Origin: Alphaproteobacteria bacterium
GTDB taxonomy: Bacteria; Pseudomonadota; Alphaproteobacteria; UBA8366
Assembly (NCBI GenBank): GCA_021774335.1
Contig: JAJFJD010000002.1
Location: 1-64,000 of the forward strand
DNA length: 64,000 nucleotides
Direction of reading: 5' to 3'
This document shows positions 44,372-53,662 of this stretch, one piece after another. The notes under the pieces are model-generated. The model was given only the letters and a program-made list of their open reading frames with translations. It did not search any database and had not been told where the DNA came from. Position 1 is the stretch's first letter, and every line of letters starts with the position of its first letter. A program made the translations under genes and the position numbers.

Positions 44372-45244
44372 ATGGTAGAGATGCGATATGAAGCGCCGGA
44401 GTCACTCGACGCGGCAGTAGCGATGCTGACCGACGCGGGCGATGCGGCGCGAGTCTTGGCTGGTGGGACGGACCTCCTGGTCCAGCTAAGGGCCGACATG
44501 GTTCACCCGGGTGTGGTGGTCGATATCAAGAATATTCCGGAAGTCCGGGCGATTTCCGAGGAAGCAGATGGCTTCCGGGTGGGCGCCGCGGTTACCGGGG
44601 CGGAACTCGGCGAACATGCAGCGATGTGCAAGGCATGGCCCGGTGTTGTCGAGGCGACGGAACTGATCGGCTCGACCCAGATTCAGGGCCGCGCGACGAT
44701 GGGCGGTAATCTGTGCAACGGCTCGCCCGCGGCGGATAGCGTTCCGGCGCTCATTGCCGCCGGTGCAGTTGCCTCGATCATTGGTCCGAACGGCCAGCGC
44801 GATGTCCCCGTCGAGGAGATCATCGTCGGACCGGGCAAGACCTCATTAGGGAAAGGCGAACTTGTCGTCTCCTTCAAATTTCCGAAGCGCTCGGGTCATT
44901 CGGGTGACGCCTATCTGCGGTTCATTCCCCGCACGGAAATGGACATCGCCGTGGTCGGCGTGGGCGTCAATATTACGCTGGGCGATGACGGCGTGTGCCA
45001 GGCTGCACGGGTCGCGCTGGGTGCCGTTGCGGCGACACCTTTGCTGGTCGCCGACGCGGCGGCTGCCCTGATCGGATCGACGCTAGACGACGGCGCGTTG
45101 GAGAAACTCGCAGCAGCGGCGAGCGCCGCCTGCAAGCCGATCGACGACAAACGTGGAACCATTGAGTTCCGAACCAAGGTGGCAGGCGTTCTCGCGCGCC
45201 GTAGCGCACTGATTGCACTTGAGCGGGCAAAGGAAGGCCGATGA
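44372..45244 (+). CDS. Molybdenum hydroxylase, FAD-binding subunit (CoxM-like)
   Basis: 290 residues. The PCMH-type FAD site is visible as ARVLAGGTDLLVQLRADMVHP near residue 29 and IQGRATMGGNLCNGSPAADSVPAL near residue 105. It carries electrons from the Fe-S subunit to an acceptor. Good GAGGAG site. First gene of a four-gene operon; overlaps the next gene by four bases. Confidence 0.93.
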   Translation: MVEMRYEAPESLDAAVAMLTDAGDAARVLAGGTDLLVQLRADMVHPGVVVDIKNIPEVRAISEEADGFRVGAAVTGAELGEHAAMCKAWPGVVEATELIGSTQIQGRATMGGNLCNGSPAADSVPALIAAGAVASIIGPNGQRDVPVEEIIVGPGKTSLGKGELVVSFKFPKRSGHSGDAYLRFIPRTEMDIAVVGVGVNITLGDDGVCQAARVALGAVAATPLLVADAAAALIGSTLDDGALEKLAAAASAACKPIDDKRGTIEFRTKVAGVLARRSALIALERAKEGR

Positions 45245-45717
45245 GCAAATATCACGTATCCACAACAATAAATGGCGACCCGGTCGAATACCTCTGCGAG
45301 CCGGAACAAACGCTGCTCGACGTGTTGCGCGACGAGTTGTACATGACCGGCAGTAAGGAAGGCTGTGCATCGGGTGACTGCGGCGCGTGCAGTGTCCTGG
45401 TCGATGACCGGTTGGTCTGTTCCTGTTTAGCACTCGGTGCCGAGATGGGCGGCAAGAAGATCGAGACCATCGAGGGCATGGCCGACGGTGACGAGTTGCA
45501 TCCGCTGCAGCAAAAATTCTTGGAGCACGCGGCGCTGCAGTGCGGTATCTGCACGCCGGGCTTCCTGATTGCGGCAAAGTCATTGCTCGACCGGAATCCG
45601 GACCCGACTGAAGAGGAAACTCGATATTGGCTCGCCGGCAATCTGTGCCGCTGCACCGGATATGACAAGATTATCCGGGCAGTGCTCGATACGGCCGCCG
45701 AAATGCGGAGCAAGTAG
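45241..45717 (+). CDS. Molybdenum hydroxylase, [2Fe-2S] subunit (CoxS-like)
   Basis: 158 residues. The plant-type cluster motif is EGCASGDCGACSVLVDDRLVCSC near residues 40-62, and the helical second cluster is CGICTPGF with CRCTGYDKI near residues 101-140. Passes electrons from the Mo site to the FAD subunit. Cytoplasmic, no Tat signal. Start overlaps the FAD-subunit stop; three bases separate it from the large subunit. Confidence 0.95.
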   Translation: MSKYHVSTTINGDPVEYLCEPEQTLLDVLRDELYMTGSKEGCASGDCGACSVLVDDRLVCSCLALGAEMGGKKIETIEGMADGDELHPLQQKFLEHAALQCGICTPGFLIAAKSLLDRNPDPTEEETRYWLAGNLCRCTGYDKIIRAVLDTAAEMRSK

Positions 45718-45719
45718 CG

Positions 45720-48011
45720 ATGTCGCAGGCGCTGAAGCTGGACGACAATGATCAAGGCCTGAAGTATGTCGGGACGCGGCCGGTTCGCCCGGACGGTGTC
45801 GACAAGGTCACGGGACGGGCGAAGTTCGGTGCGGACCTGCATCTGCCGGGTATGTTGACCGGGCAGGTGCTGCGCAGTCCGCACCCGCATGCCCGGATCG
45901 TATCGATCGATACGTCGAAGGCGGAAGCGCTTGCCGGTGTGAAGGCGGTGGTGACGCGGGACGATTTTCAGGACATGGAGTCCGAATTCGTGCCCGCGGG
46001 CGAAATGCTCGTCAACTACCGCGATATCGTTCGCAACGTATTGGCGCGCGAGAAGGTCCTCTACGAGGGGCATGCGGTCGCGGCGGTTGCAGCGACCAGC
46101 AGTTCCATCGCCCGCAAGGCGTTGAAGCTGATCGATGTCGAGTATGAGGTGTTGCCGCATGTCATTGATGTGGTGGCGGCGATGGCACCGGACGCGCCGT
46201 TGCTCCACGACGACATGATGACCGAAGGCGTCGATCCCAAGCCAACTGCGGCGTCGAATGTCAGCAAGCGGGTGGAGTTCACGCTCGGCGATGTCGAGAA
46301 AGGTTTCGCCGAGGCCGACGTGATCGTCGAACGCGAGTTCAACACCAAGCCCGTGCACCAAGGCTATATCGAAACGCATGCCTGCGTCGCCAGCATGTCC
46401 GAAGACGGTCAGGCTGATCTGTGGTGCACCACGCAGGGGCATTACGTGGTGCGGACGCATTGCGCGCGGCTGCTCAATATGGATGTCTCGAAGATTCGCG
46501 TGACCGCGTCGGAAATCGGCGGCGGATTCGGCGGTAAGACCGTCGTCTATCTGGAGCCGTTGGCGCTGGCCCTGTCGCAGAAGACCGGACACCCGGTGAA
46601 GATGGTGATGTCCCGGGACGACGTGTTCCGGGCGACGGGTCCGACCTCGGGGGCGAACATCTGGGTCAAGATGGGAGCCACGAAGGACGGGCGTATCACC
46701 GCGGCGGAAGCGGTGCTCAAATATCAAGCGGGCGCATTCCAGGGATCCCCGGTTCAGCCGGGTTGCATGTGCGCCTTTGCACCCTATGACTTGGAGCATG
46801 TGAAGACCGTCGGCTACGACGTGGTGACCAACCGGCCCAAGGTCGCGGCCTATCGCGCACCCGGCGCGCCGATCTCCGAATATGCGACGGAATCGGTGGT
46901 TGATGAGTTGGCCAAGAAAATCGGCAAGGACCCGTTGGATTTCCGGCTTCAGAACGCGGCCAAGGAAGGCACTCATGCCGCCTACGGTCCGAAGTTCGGG
47001 CCGATCGGTCTGGTTGAGACGCTGGAACAGGCGAAGGCCCACGAGCATTACAACACGCCACTGAAGCCGGGACAGGGGCGCGGCCTCGCGTCCGGGTTCT
47101 GGTTCAACATCGGCGGCGAGACCTGCGTGACGCTCAACATCAACGAGGACGGCTCGGCAACGCTGATGGCGGGGACGCCGGATATTGGCGGCTCGCGCGC
47201 TTCACTGGCGTTGATGACCGCGGAACGGCTGGGCATCGAGCCGCAGAAAATCCGGCCGCTGATCGCGGATACCAGTTCGCTCGGCTACAACTTCCTGACC
47301 GGCGGCAGCCGCGCGACCTTTTCTAGCGGCATGGCCGCGGTCCAGGCGGCGGACGAAGCGATCAAGGAGATGTGCTCTCGCGCCGCGAAGATTTGGGAGA
47401 TTCCCGAAGACGCCGTGATCTGGGAAGACGGCCACGCCAAGCCGGCGGGTGACAATGCCGGGAAGTTCGATCCACTATCGCTGGCGGACATCGCCGACAT
47501 GGCCGGCAAGACCGGCGGACCGATCGGCGGCGCGGCCCGAATAAATGCAAAGGGAGCGGCGCCCAGCTTCGGCACTCACATGGTCGATTTGGAAGTGGAC
47601 GAAGAAACCGGCCGGGTCACGATCCTGCGCTATACGGTGCTGCAGGATGCGGGCAGGGCGGTGCACCCGAGTTATGTCGAGGGGCAGTTTCAAGGTGGCG
47701 CCGTTCAAGGCATAGGTTGGGCGCTCAACGAGGAATATATCTACGGCGATGATGGCCGGATGCAGAATCCCGGCTTCCTCGACTATCGCATTCCGGTCGC
47801 GTCGGACGTGCCGATGATCGACACGGTGATCGTTGAGGTCCCCAATCCGCGGCATCCCTATGGCGTTCGTGGGGTCGGCGAGACGCCGATCGTGCCGCCC
47901 ATGGCTGCGATCGCCAACGCGATGGAAAATGCTACCGGCATCCGGTTCACCGAGCTGCCGATGTCGCCGCCGAAAGTGCTGAAGGCGATCGAAGAACGCG
48001 ACGGCGGCTGA
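45720..48011 (+). CDS. Molybdenum hydroxylase, large molybdopterin subunit (xanthine dehydrogenase/CoxL family)
   Basis: 763 residues, full length. GGGFGGKT near residue 262 is the molybdopterin-binding loop, and RGVGETPIVPPMAAIANAM near the C-terminus holds the catalytic Glu. The loop that in true CO dehydrogenase reads AYRCSF is AYRAPGAP here (around residue 380), with no Cys, so this is not form I CO dehydrogenase. It probably hydroxylates an aromatic or aldehyde substrate. Partner genes precede it and a MoaD-like gene follows. Confidence 0.92.
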   Translation: MSQALKLDDNDQGLKYVGTRPVRPDGVDKVTGRAKFGADLHLPGMLTGQVLRSPHPHARIVSIDTSKAEALAGVKAVVTRDDFQDMESEFVPAGEMLVNYRDIVRNVLAREKVLYEGHAVAAVAATSSSIARKALKLIDVEYEVLPHVIDVVAAMAPDAPLLHDDMMTEGVDPKPTAASNVSKRVEFTLGDVEKGFAEADVIVEREFNTKPVHQGYIETHACVASMSEDGQADLWCTTQGHYVVRTHCARLLNMDVSKIRVTASEIGGGFGGKTVVYLEPLALALSQKTGHPVKMVMSRDDVFRATGPTSGANIWVKMGATKDGRITAAEAVLKYQAGAFQGSPVQPGCMCAFAPYDLEHVKTVGYDVVTNRPKVAAYRAPGAPISEYATESVVDELAKKIGKDPLDFRLQNAAKEGTHAAYGPKFGPIGLVETLEQAKAHEHYNTPLKPGQGRGLASGFWFNIGGETCVTLNINEDGSATLMAGTPDIGGSRASLALMTAERLGIEPQKIRPLIADTSSLGYNFLTGGSRATFSSGMAAVQAADEAIKEMCSRAAKIWEIPEDAVIWEDGHAKPAGDNAGKFDPLSLADIADMAGKTGGPIGGAARINAKGAAPSFGTHMVDLEVDEETGRVTILRYTVLQDAGRAVHPSYVEGQFQGGAVQGIGWALNEEYIYGDDGRMQNPGFLDYRIPVASDVPMIDTVIVEVPNPRHPYGVRGVGETPIVPPMAAIANAMENATGIRFTELPMSPPKVLKAIEERDGG

Positions 48012-48024
48012 TCGGACCGGTGCC

Positions 48025-48270
48025 GTGGCGCATATCGTCTTGATGGGCAATCTACGGCAATACACCGGCGGCGAGGCCGAATTCGACCTCGATGCCCGGA
48101 CGGTCCGGCAGTTGTTCACGATGTTGAGCGACCGACACCCGACCCTGACGCCGCACCTCGCGGAAGGGCTTGCGGTCGCGATCGATGGACAGATTTACCA
48201 GGACGCATGGCTTGAGGCGATTGAGCCGGAAAGCGAAGTGCATCTGCTGCCGCAAATAGCCGGTGGCTGA
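48025..48270 (+). CDS. MoaD/ThiS-family sulfur carrier protein
   Basis: 81 residues with GTG start (ATG 48043 is possible). Beta-grasp fold with the essential C-terminal Gly-Gly (LLPQIAGG). MoaD-type proteins deliver sulfur for the dithiolene of molybdopterin. It lies 13 bases after the large subunit, so this operon seems to bring its own cofactor helper. Confidence 0.85.
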   Translation: MAHIVLMGNLRQYTGGEAEFDLDARTVRQLFTMLSDRHPTLTPHLAEGLAVAIDGQIYQDAWLEAIEPESEVHLLPQIAGG

Positions 48271-48305
48271 GACGAACCATCCTGGCCCGATGGAGGGGCG
48301 TGCGA

Positions 48306-50120
48306 ATGCGGATTCTCTTTATCGTACTTGCCGCGTTGGCGGGGTCTGCCGGTCTTTATGCATTTCTGGCAAGCAACGACGTTGTGCCGGCACCGGGGCA
48401 GATCGCCTGCATGTCCGGCGAAAGGGCCACTGCGGCCAAGGACGACAAGAAGAGGCATCGCGTTGTAGTTGCTCAGTTCGGCAACGATTTCTTCGGTGAT
48501 TATTCCGACAGGTTGCGGCAGGGTCTTGATGCGAACACGGCGCTTTCCGTGTCGCACACCTGCGATATCCTGCCGTTTCCCGGCGCCAACCGGGGCGGCG
48601 GAACGACGTTGAAACCGGAGCACCGCGCGGCCTTGGCGGCGGAGGGTATCGATGCGGTCCTCTGGGGGCACCGCTATTCGAAGACCGCGAAGATCTTCCT
48701 GCTGAGCGGTATTTCCGGAGAAAAGGACGGTGAGGTTTATGGCTCTGTTATATCGTTCCGCATCCGGGAGAGAGGCGCGGAATCCGATCCAGACAAGTTT
48801 GTCGCCCAGGCTTTCGGGGCCGCGGACCGGCCAAGCGCGGAGGCCTCGAAAACGATCTATACAGTGTTGCGCCCGTTACGCGAGCTGGCCTCTGCGACCA
48901 ATGGGCTCAAGGACCCGAAGGCTCGATCCCGGCTAGAGCGAAGCTTTGGCATGGCGGCGTTCCATGTCGGGCGCAAGACAGATGACGTCACGGTTCTGGA
49001 GGATGCGGAGCAGGCCTTCGTAAAGGTTCTCTCCATACCGCGTCGGCGGTCCTCTTACACCCGTTCCCGGAATCACGCGGAGACCGTTGAGTTCAGGCTC
49101 GCCCAGACACTCATGCTGTTGGGTGAAAAAGAGCCCGGCACCGAACGGTTGAACCGCAGCCTTGAGCAATTCCAGCGCATGCTCAAATGGCGGAAGGGGC
49201 GGTCCCGAAGCAAGGCGCGCGCCGGTATTCGCCTGGAGATGGGCAAGGCCATGATGGCGATTGGAGTCCGTGAAACGGGAATCGCGATGTACAGCGCGGC
49301 GACCAAGGAGTTCCAAATTGCACTCCGGGAAATTAGGAAAAAGCCGGACCGGACCTTACAGAGCCAACTGCAATTTCAGACTGGATTGTCGCAAACCGAA
49401 ATCGGCCGACACTTGCGGAGCGCCCACGTTCTCAAGAAAGCGGGGGGCTGGATAAACCGGTCGCTGGTTGCGGGTGATCGCGACAAACAGCCGGACCTCT
49501 GGGCGGAGAGAACGCTTGCAAAGGCGCGGGTGGATTTTCTCGCCGACGCGTTGGAGCCCGGCAAGAAACATTTCGAGCGGGCGGCTACGGCGGTATCGGA
49601 GGTTCAATCCGTCTGGACAAAGACGGATCATCCGGAGCGCTGGGCGAAAGCCGAACTTGCGCATGCACTCGGTGAGGCGCGCCGGGCCGGAAGCCCGTAT
49701 GCGCCGCAGCATTTGAAGAATGCGGCCGACCGGCTGCGCGCCTTGACCTCAAGCGGGGTCTCGAAAGCGAACGCGCCCTTGGTGCACTATAACCTTGCGA
49801 CCATCTTGGCGACGGCCGGCGAGCGGGCGCGCGACGCCAAAATGTTGGAAGAGGCCCAGCACCATACCGAGCGCGCCATCGAGTTGCTCGACGGTAAGAC
49901 CGATCGCATGGCGCAGGCGATGGCGCTCAATAATCTAGGCTATCTGCTGGAACTGCGCGCGCGTATCGGCAAAGACGCGAGCATCCTGAAACAGAGTATC
50001 GACGCCTATACGGCGGCGGAGGCAGCGTATCAGGATTTGCAGCTGAATACGGCGATGGTATCCGCAGGACTTCGACGGGCGCAGCGTGCCTACGACCGGG
50101 TGTCGTCCGGGCCGAAATAG
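48306..50120 (+). CDS. Membrane-anchored helical-repeat protein, unknown
   Basis: 604 residues from ATG 48306 (GGAGG nine bases upstream; GTG 48300 is also in frame). An N-terminal hydrophobic segment (ILFIVLAALAGSAGLYAFLA) anchors or exports it. Residues about 50-170 form an alpha/beta domain (HRVVVAQFGNDFFGDYSDRL, GIDAVLWGHRYS). The remainder is helical, with TPR-like repeats such as LVHYNLATILATAGERA and AMALNNLGYLLELRARIG. It ends exactly where the convergent WD40 gene ends (50120/50121). No family recognised; a scaffold or regulator role is plausible for the latter. Confidence 0.75.
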   Translation: MRILFIVLAALAGSAGLYAFLASNDVVPAPGQIACMSGERATAAKDDKKRHRVVVAQFGNDFFGDYSDRLRQGLDANTALSVSHTCDILPFPGANRGGGTTLKPEHRAALAAEGIDAVLWGHRYSKTAKIFLLSGISGEKDGEVYGSVISFRIRERGAESDPDKFVAQAFGAADRPSAEASKTIYTVLRPLRELASATNGLKDPKARSRLERSFGMAAFHVGRKTDDVTVLEDAEQAFVKVLSIPRRRSSYTRSRNHAETVEFRLAQTLMLLGEKEPGTERLNRSLEQFQRMLKWRKGRSRSKARAGIRLEMGKAMMAIGVRETGIAMYSAATKEFQIALREIRKKPDRTLQSQLQFQTGLSQTEIGRHLRSAHVLKKAGGWINRSLVAGDRDKQPDLWAERTLAKARVDFLADALEPGKKHFERAATAVSEVQSVWTKTDHPERWAKAELAHALGEARRAGSPYAPQHLKNAADRLRALTSSGVSKANAPLVHYNLATILATAGERARDAKMLEEAQHHTERAIELLDGKTDRMAQAMALNNLGYLLELRARIGKDASILKQSIDAYTAAEAAYQDLQLNTAMVSAGLRRAQRAYDRVSSGPK

Positions 50121-52073
50121 TCAGGCCCGGTTACGCCAATACAGCGACGGCGCGGTGTCGAGCAGCGCCTTCATCCGTTCCTGTGCGGCGGTCGCCAGCG
50201 GTGGCGTGTTGCAGTTGCAATGTAAGCCGAGCATCTGTGCCGCCATGAGCGCTACGACCGGCTCGCTGTCTTCCATCAACGCTTCACAAGTCTGTACCGC
50301 CGGCCAATGCGCCGGGTTCGGGATTCGCCCGTCCTCGATCTGCTGCATGATTGCGCGGACACGGTCGGCGACGGCCGCCGGGGCCGACGCGGCGGCCCAG
50401 TTCATATACTCGAATTCGTCATCGCCCATGACGCAGAGGATTTCCTCGGCAATTCTCCGGACCGCCGGTCGTGAGTCGAGGACATGGTGGGCCTGACAAA
50501 CGGGAATGCAGACGCAGACCTTGTTGCAACTGCAATAGGTTCCTCCGCGGCGGTAGGTGGGGCGGCCACGCCTCTTGGGTGCGGCGACATAGTGGCGTCC
50601 CGGCACGCAGTTGCAGGTGCAGACCGCGCCCGCCGGAATCGGCGACCCGCAGGGCAATGTATAGGTAATCCATTGCCCGGTACTCTTATCGAAGACGTTG
50701 TAGGACTGCGCCTCGGTGTCTTTCCCGGTCGCAGCCGGATCGAACAGATGGGTGTGGATCTTGCGTTTTTCCAGGTCCCATATCACCACGGTATTGGCGG
50801 ATGAGACTGCGGCATAACGGCTGTCGGGTGTGACGGCGATATCCCGGACCGACGACGGATGGCCTTTGAGTGTCGCATCGAACTTCCCGTTCGGCATCGT
50901 CCACAGGATCACCGATTTATCACGAGACCCTGACAACAGAAGTTTTCCGTCCGGTGTCGGCGCCAGCGCGGCAACCGGCTTGGTATGTTTTCGCAGTATT
51001 TTCTTCTTCTTTTCGTCGGATTCGGCCCCCCAAACTCGGACGGTCTTGACCGTGGTTCCGGCGGCGAACCAGTCGCTTTCAACACTCGAAGTCAGGGTCA
51101 ATACGTTGCTGAAACCGCCGCGTGCCGGTGTGACGGGCAACTGTCGGTTCTGAGTCTCGGTGGGTGCGGCGTAGGGCATTTTATCGAGCAGCGGCATCAG
51201 GCCGCTCAGTGCGGGGATGGTAACGCTGCCCTTCAGGGTCGCGACCGAGAGGTAGCTGCCGTCCGGTGTCATCTCGGCGGCCCGTATGGGATCACTTTTG
51301 TTCGCATCGAATGCGCGCAGCAGCCGTCCTTCCGGCATCGACCAGAGCCGGACCGAGCCCGTCGTCCAAGACATGAGGATTGTGCCGTCAGCGGAGAACC
51401 GGAATGCGCGCACGCTTCCGCTGTGCCCTTTCAAGGTCGTGCGGGTTTTGCCGCTCGGCAGGTCAAATACATTGATTTGTCCGTTGGTCAGCCCCGCAAG
51501 CGCGTAGCTTTCGTCCGGTGCAACTGCCACTGAGGATGATTTGAGATACTTCTTTACTGACGATTTTTGGGTTTTAGCGGCCTTCTCGGCGATCGTCCAA
51601 ATTCGGGTGACCCGCTCGTTCGCAGCGGAAACGACGACCGCGCCGGAGGCGGATACCGCGACCGCCGTGACACGCTGGCCGTGACCCTTCAGCGTGTGGG
51701 CAAGCTTGCCGTCGGGCATGGACCAGATCTTGACGAGTTTGTCGTCGCCGCCGGTCGCGACGGACTTGCCGTTCGTTGCCAGATCGATCGCGCGAACGAT
51801 TCCGATATGGGCGGCGAGGGGGCCGGGCTTCTTCTTTTTCTTTTTCGAGGAAGTTTTCTTTTTCTTCTTACCGGCGGCCTCGGCGGCATCGGGCATGGTT
51901 GCGATGGCGCCGGTGGCCGCGATGCCTGCACCGAAGACCGCCCCCATGCCGAGAAAGCCTCGTCGCCCCATGTCCGTGTCCTGCGGTATCTCCAACAATG
52001 GAACGATTTCGGCAGGTTCCGAGGTCCCGTCGTCGTAGACCCGGGCGAGTTTGAAATGAGGGACGTCAGTCAT
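50121..52073 (-). CDS. Tat-exported WD40 propeller with a 13-cysteine C-terminal domain
   Basis: 650 residues. A Tat signal (GRRGFLGMGAVFGAG, 37-51) follows a 36-residue leader and precedes a poly-Lys linker (68-83). Residues about 85-440 are WD40 blades (VKIWSMPDGKLAHTLKGH, VRLWSMPEG, VILWTMPNGKFDATLKGH, VVIWDLEK). There is no Cys in residues 1-474, then 13: 475, 485, 487, 489, 514, 516, 520, 522, 526, 547, 596, 619 and 621, including CTCNC, CSCNKVCVC and HCNCN. The stop is at the TPR gene's end. Its gene is the second of a pair whose first codes for a SPASM enzyme with an 8-base overlap, so I infer that the Cys-rich tail is that enzyme's substrate. It could also bind metal. Confidence 0.85.
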   Translation of the reverse strand: MTDVPHFKLARVYDDGTSEPAEIVPLLEIPQDTDMGRRGFLGMGAVFGAGIAATGAIATMPDAAEAAGKKKKKTSSKKKKKKPGPLAAHIGIVRAIDLATNGKSVATGGDDKLVKIWSMPDGKLAHTLKGHGQRVTAVAVSASGAVVVSAANERVTRIWTIAEKAAKTQKSSVKKYLKSSSVAVAPDESYALAGLTNGQINVFDLPSGKTRTTLKGHSGSVRAFRFSADGTILMSWTTGSVRLWSMPEGRLLRAFDANKSDPIRAAEMTPDGSYLSVATLKGSVTIPALSGLMPLLDKMPYAAPTETQNRQLPVTPARGGFSNVLTLTSSVESDWFAAGTTVKTVRVWGAESDEKKKKILRKHTKPVAALAPTPDGKLLLSGSRDKSVILWTMPNGKFDATLKGHPSSVRDIAVTPDSRYAAVSSANTVVIWDLEKRKIHTHLFDPAATGKDTEAQSYNVFDKSTGQWITYTLPCGSPIPAGAVCTCNCVPGRHYVAAPKRRGRPTYRRGGTYCSCNKVCVCIPVCQAHHVLDSRPAVRRIAEEILCVMGDDEFEYMNWAAASAPAAVADRVRAIMQQIEDGRIPNPAHWPAVQTCEALMEDSEPVVALMAAQMLGLHCNCNTPPLATAAQERMKALLDTAPSLYWRNRA

Positions 52074-53505
52074 TCGTCGCTTCCATCGTAAATTCGTCGA
52101 TCATGCCGGGTAGCGGTTCCTCAGGTGCACCGTGCCAGAAGACGCCGCCGGACTCGAGGATAGCCGTCAGGATCTGATCTTTGGTCAGTTCCCGGGTGAT
52201 GTGGCAACGGTCCGATCCCACGAATTCCGTCGAGCCGGTTTGTGCGATGGCCTTGTGGTAGCAGTCGCCCGCGCAGCTCCATTTCGCGAAACAGCCGTTG
52301 CAATAGTCCCGATGCTCGACCGCCTGGTTCCGGAGGTTGTTCAAGACGCCGAGATCGAAGTCATACCCGCCGTCGCCGGTTGGCTTGCCGTAGAAGAATG
52401 TATCGGCAAGCGCCGCGTCCTCGCTGAATACTTCGTAGCACCCGGAGACGTTGCCGTCGGGCGAGAGACAGAAACTGTCCTGCGTCACACCGCAGAAGTG
52501 GTTGGTGAGCGCGCCGAGCCGGGCGCCGGAGTAGGTGATCTCGACGTCATGCGTCTTGGCGACGCGCTGAGCGGCTCGGTAGGCATCGATAAAGGCCTCG
52601 GTCTCGGCGGAGGCCGCATCGGTCCATCGGCCAAGCTGATAGGCCGGTTCGACCTGCACTCGCATGGGCTTGAAGCGGGAGAATATGAATGCGGCGGCGT
52701 CGGGCAGGTGCGGGATTTGATCCGCCGTCACCGTTAGGCGCAGGCCATAGTCGAACCCGGCGTCGTCGAACTGTCGGAGGGTCCGCAAGACATGACCGCT
52801 CGACCCTTGGCCGCCCGCTGTGGGGCGGTGCTTGTCCTGCAGTTCCGGCAGGCCGTCGAAAGACAGGCTGACATTGTCGAGATTCTCGATGATCCAGTCG
52901 ACCTTGGCCGCGCTCAACATCCCATTCGTCGCCGCCGCGGCGGACAAGTGCAGCCCGTGCCGGGCGGTTTCTTCCCGGGCGTAGGCGAAGGATTCGCTTA
53001 AGGTCAGCCAATTGACAGTGGGTTCACCGCCGCCGTGATAGGCGATCTCGATATGAGGCTGCTGCTGTTCCACCGCGTTCTTGATAACGAAGTCGATGCC
53101 ACGTTTCGCGACGTCGAGCGGCATGGTTTGCACCGGCGTGTCGCCCGCGCTGGCATAACAGTAGGAGCAGCGAAGGTTGCAGGCCGTCGTCAGGAACAGC
53201 GTGACCGCGGTCGGGTTCGGCGTTCCAGAGTATGTCGTGATCGGTCTTTCTTCCGGGCCGGCGTCGACGATTTCCAACCGGCGCAGGAAATCGGCGAGGG
53301 TGCCGTCCGGGTCCGCCGCCGGGTCATAAATGCCGCGTTGCAGATCGGCGATGAAGTTGACCATGCGCGCGTTGGCGGCGAATGCCGCGCGGCGCAATGG
53401 TGCGTAGACGATGTATCGATTGTCGGAAACGGGAATGACGAATGTTTCGGCGCTTGGAACTGGAATGTGGGAATGCTGTGCCAACACTGCGGGCCGGGAG
53501 AACAT
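52066..53505 (-). CDS. Radical SAM/SPASM maturase
   Basis: 479 residues. Residues 1-95 resemble a PqqD-like recognition domain (RYIVYAPLRRAAFAANARMV). The SAM cluster is Cys109, 113, 116 (CNLRCSYC), with GGGEP at 158-162 for SAM binding. The SPASM region supplies Cys338, 346, 356, then 402, 405, 411, 415 and 434 (CNGCFAKWSCAGDC). SPASM enzymes modify peptides or proteins, for example with thioether or carbon-carbon links. Its last codons overlap the start of the Cys-rich WD40 gene, its probable substrate. It lacks the anSME pattern that would make it a sulfatase activator. Confidence 0.93.
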   Translation of the reverse strand: MFSRPAVLAQHSHIPVPSAETFVIPVSDNRYIVYAPLRRAAFAANARMVNFIADLQRGIYDPAADPDGTLADFLRRLEIVDAGPEERPITTYSGTPNPTAVTLFLTTACNLRCSYCYASAGDTPVQTMPLDVAKRGIDFVIKNAVEQQQPHIEIAYHGGGEPTVNWLTLSESFAYAREETARHGLHLSAAAATNGMLSAAKVDWIIENLDNVSLSFDGLPELQDKHRPTAGGQGSSGHVLRTLRQFDDAGFDYGLRLTVTADQIPHLPDAAAFIFSRFKPMRVQVEPAYQLGRWTDAASAETEAFIDAYRAAQRVAKTHDVEITYSGARLGALTNHFCGVTQDSFCLSPDGNVSGCYEVFSEDAALADTFFYGKPTGDGGYDFDLGVLNNLRNQAVEHRDYCNGCFAKWSCAGDCYHKAIAQTGSTEFVGSDRCHITRELTKDQILTAILESGGVFWHGAPEEPLPGMIDEFTMEATND

Positions 53506-53662
53506 TAATAAAATCCAGGATGGTTTATGAGTGGGCGTACTATGCTCCGTTAGTTTAATACGACTGCGGAATGTCTCGTAACCAAATGCTCATGGAATAC
53601 GCAGAAACCGTCCCATCCGTTGACGCGGGGCGGTTGCACCGTAACAAATGGACGTGGATCCG

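Noticed and set aside
45252-47048. 598-codon minus-strand open frame
   Set aside because: Antisense to the molybdenum hydroxylase subunits, with His/Arg-rich composition typical of shadow frames.
45720-48011. Form I CO dehydrogenase large subunit
   Set aside because: The active-site loop reads AYRAPGAP and lacks the Cys that binds copper in CO dehydrogenase.
52066-53505. SPASM enzyme as the sulfatase activator (anSME)
   Set aside because: It has a PqqD-like N-terminal region and overlaps the Cys-rich propeller gene; the sulfatase is 11 kb away on another unit.
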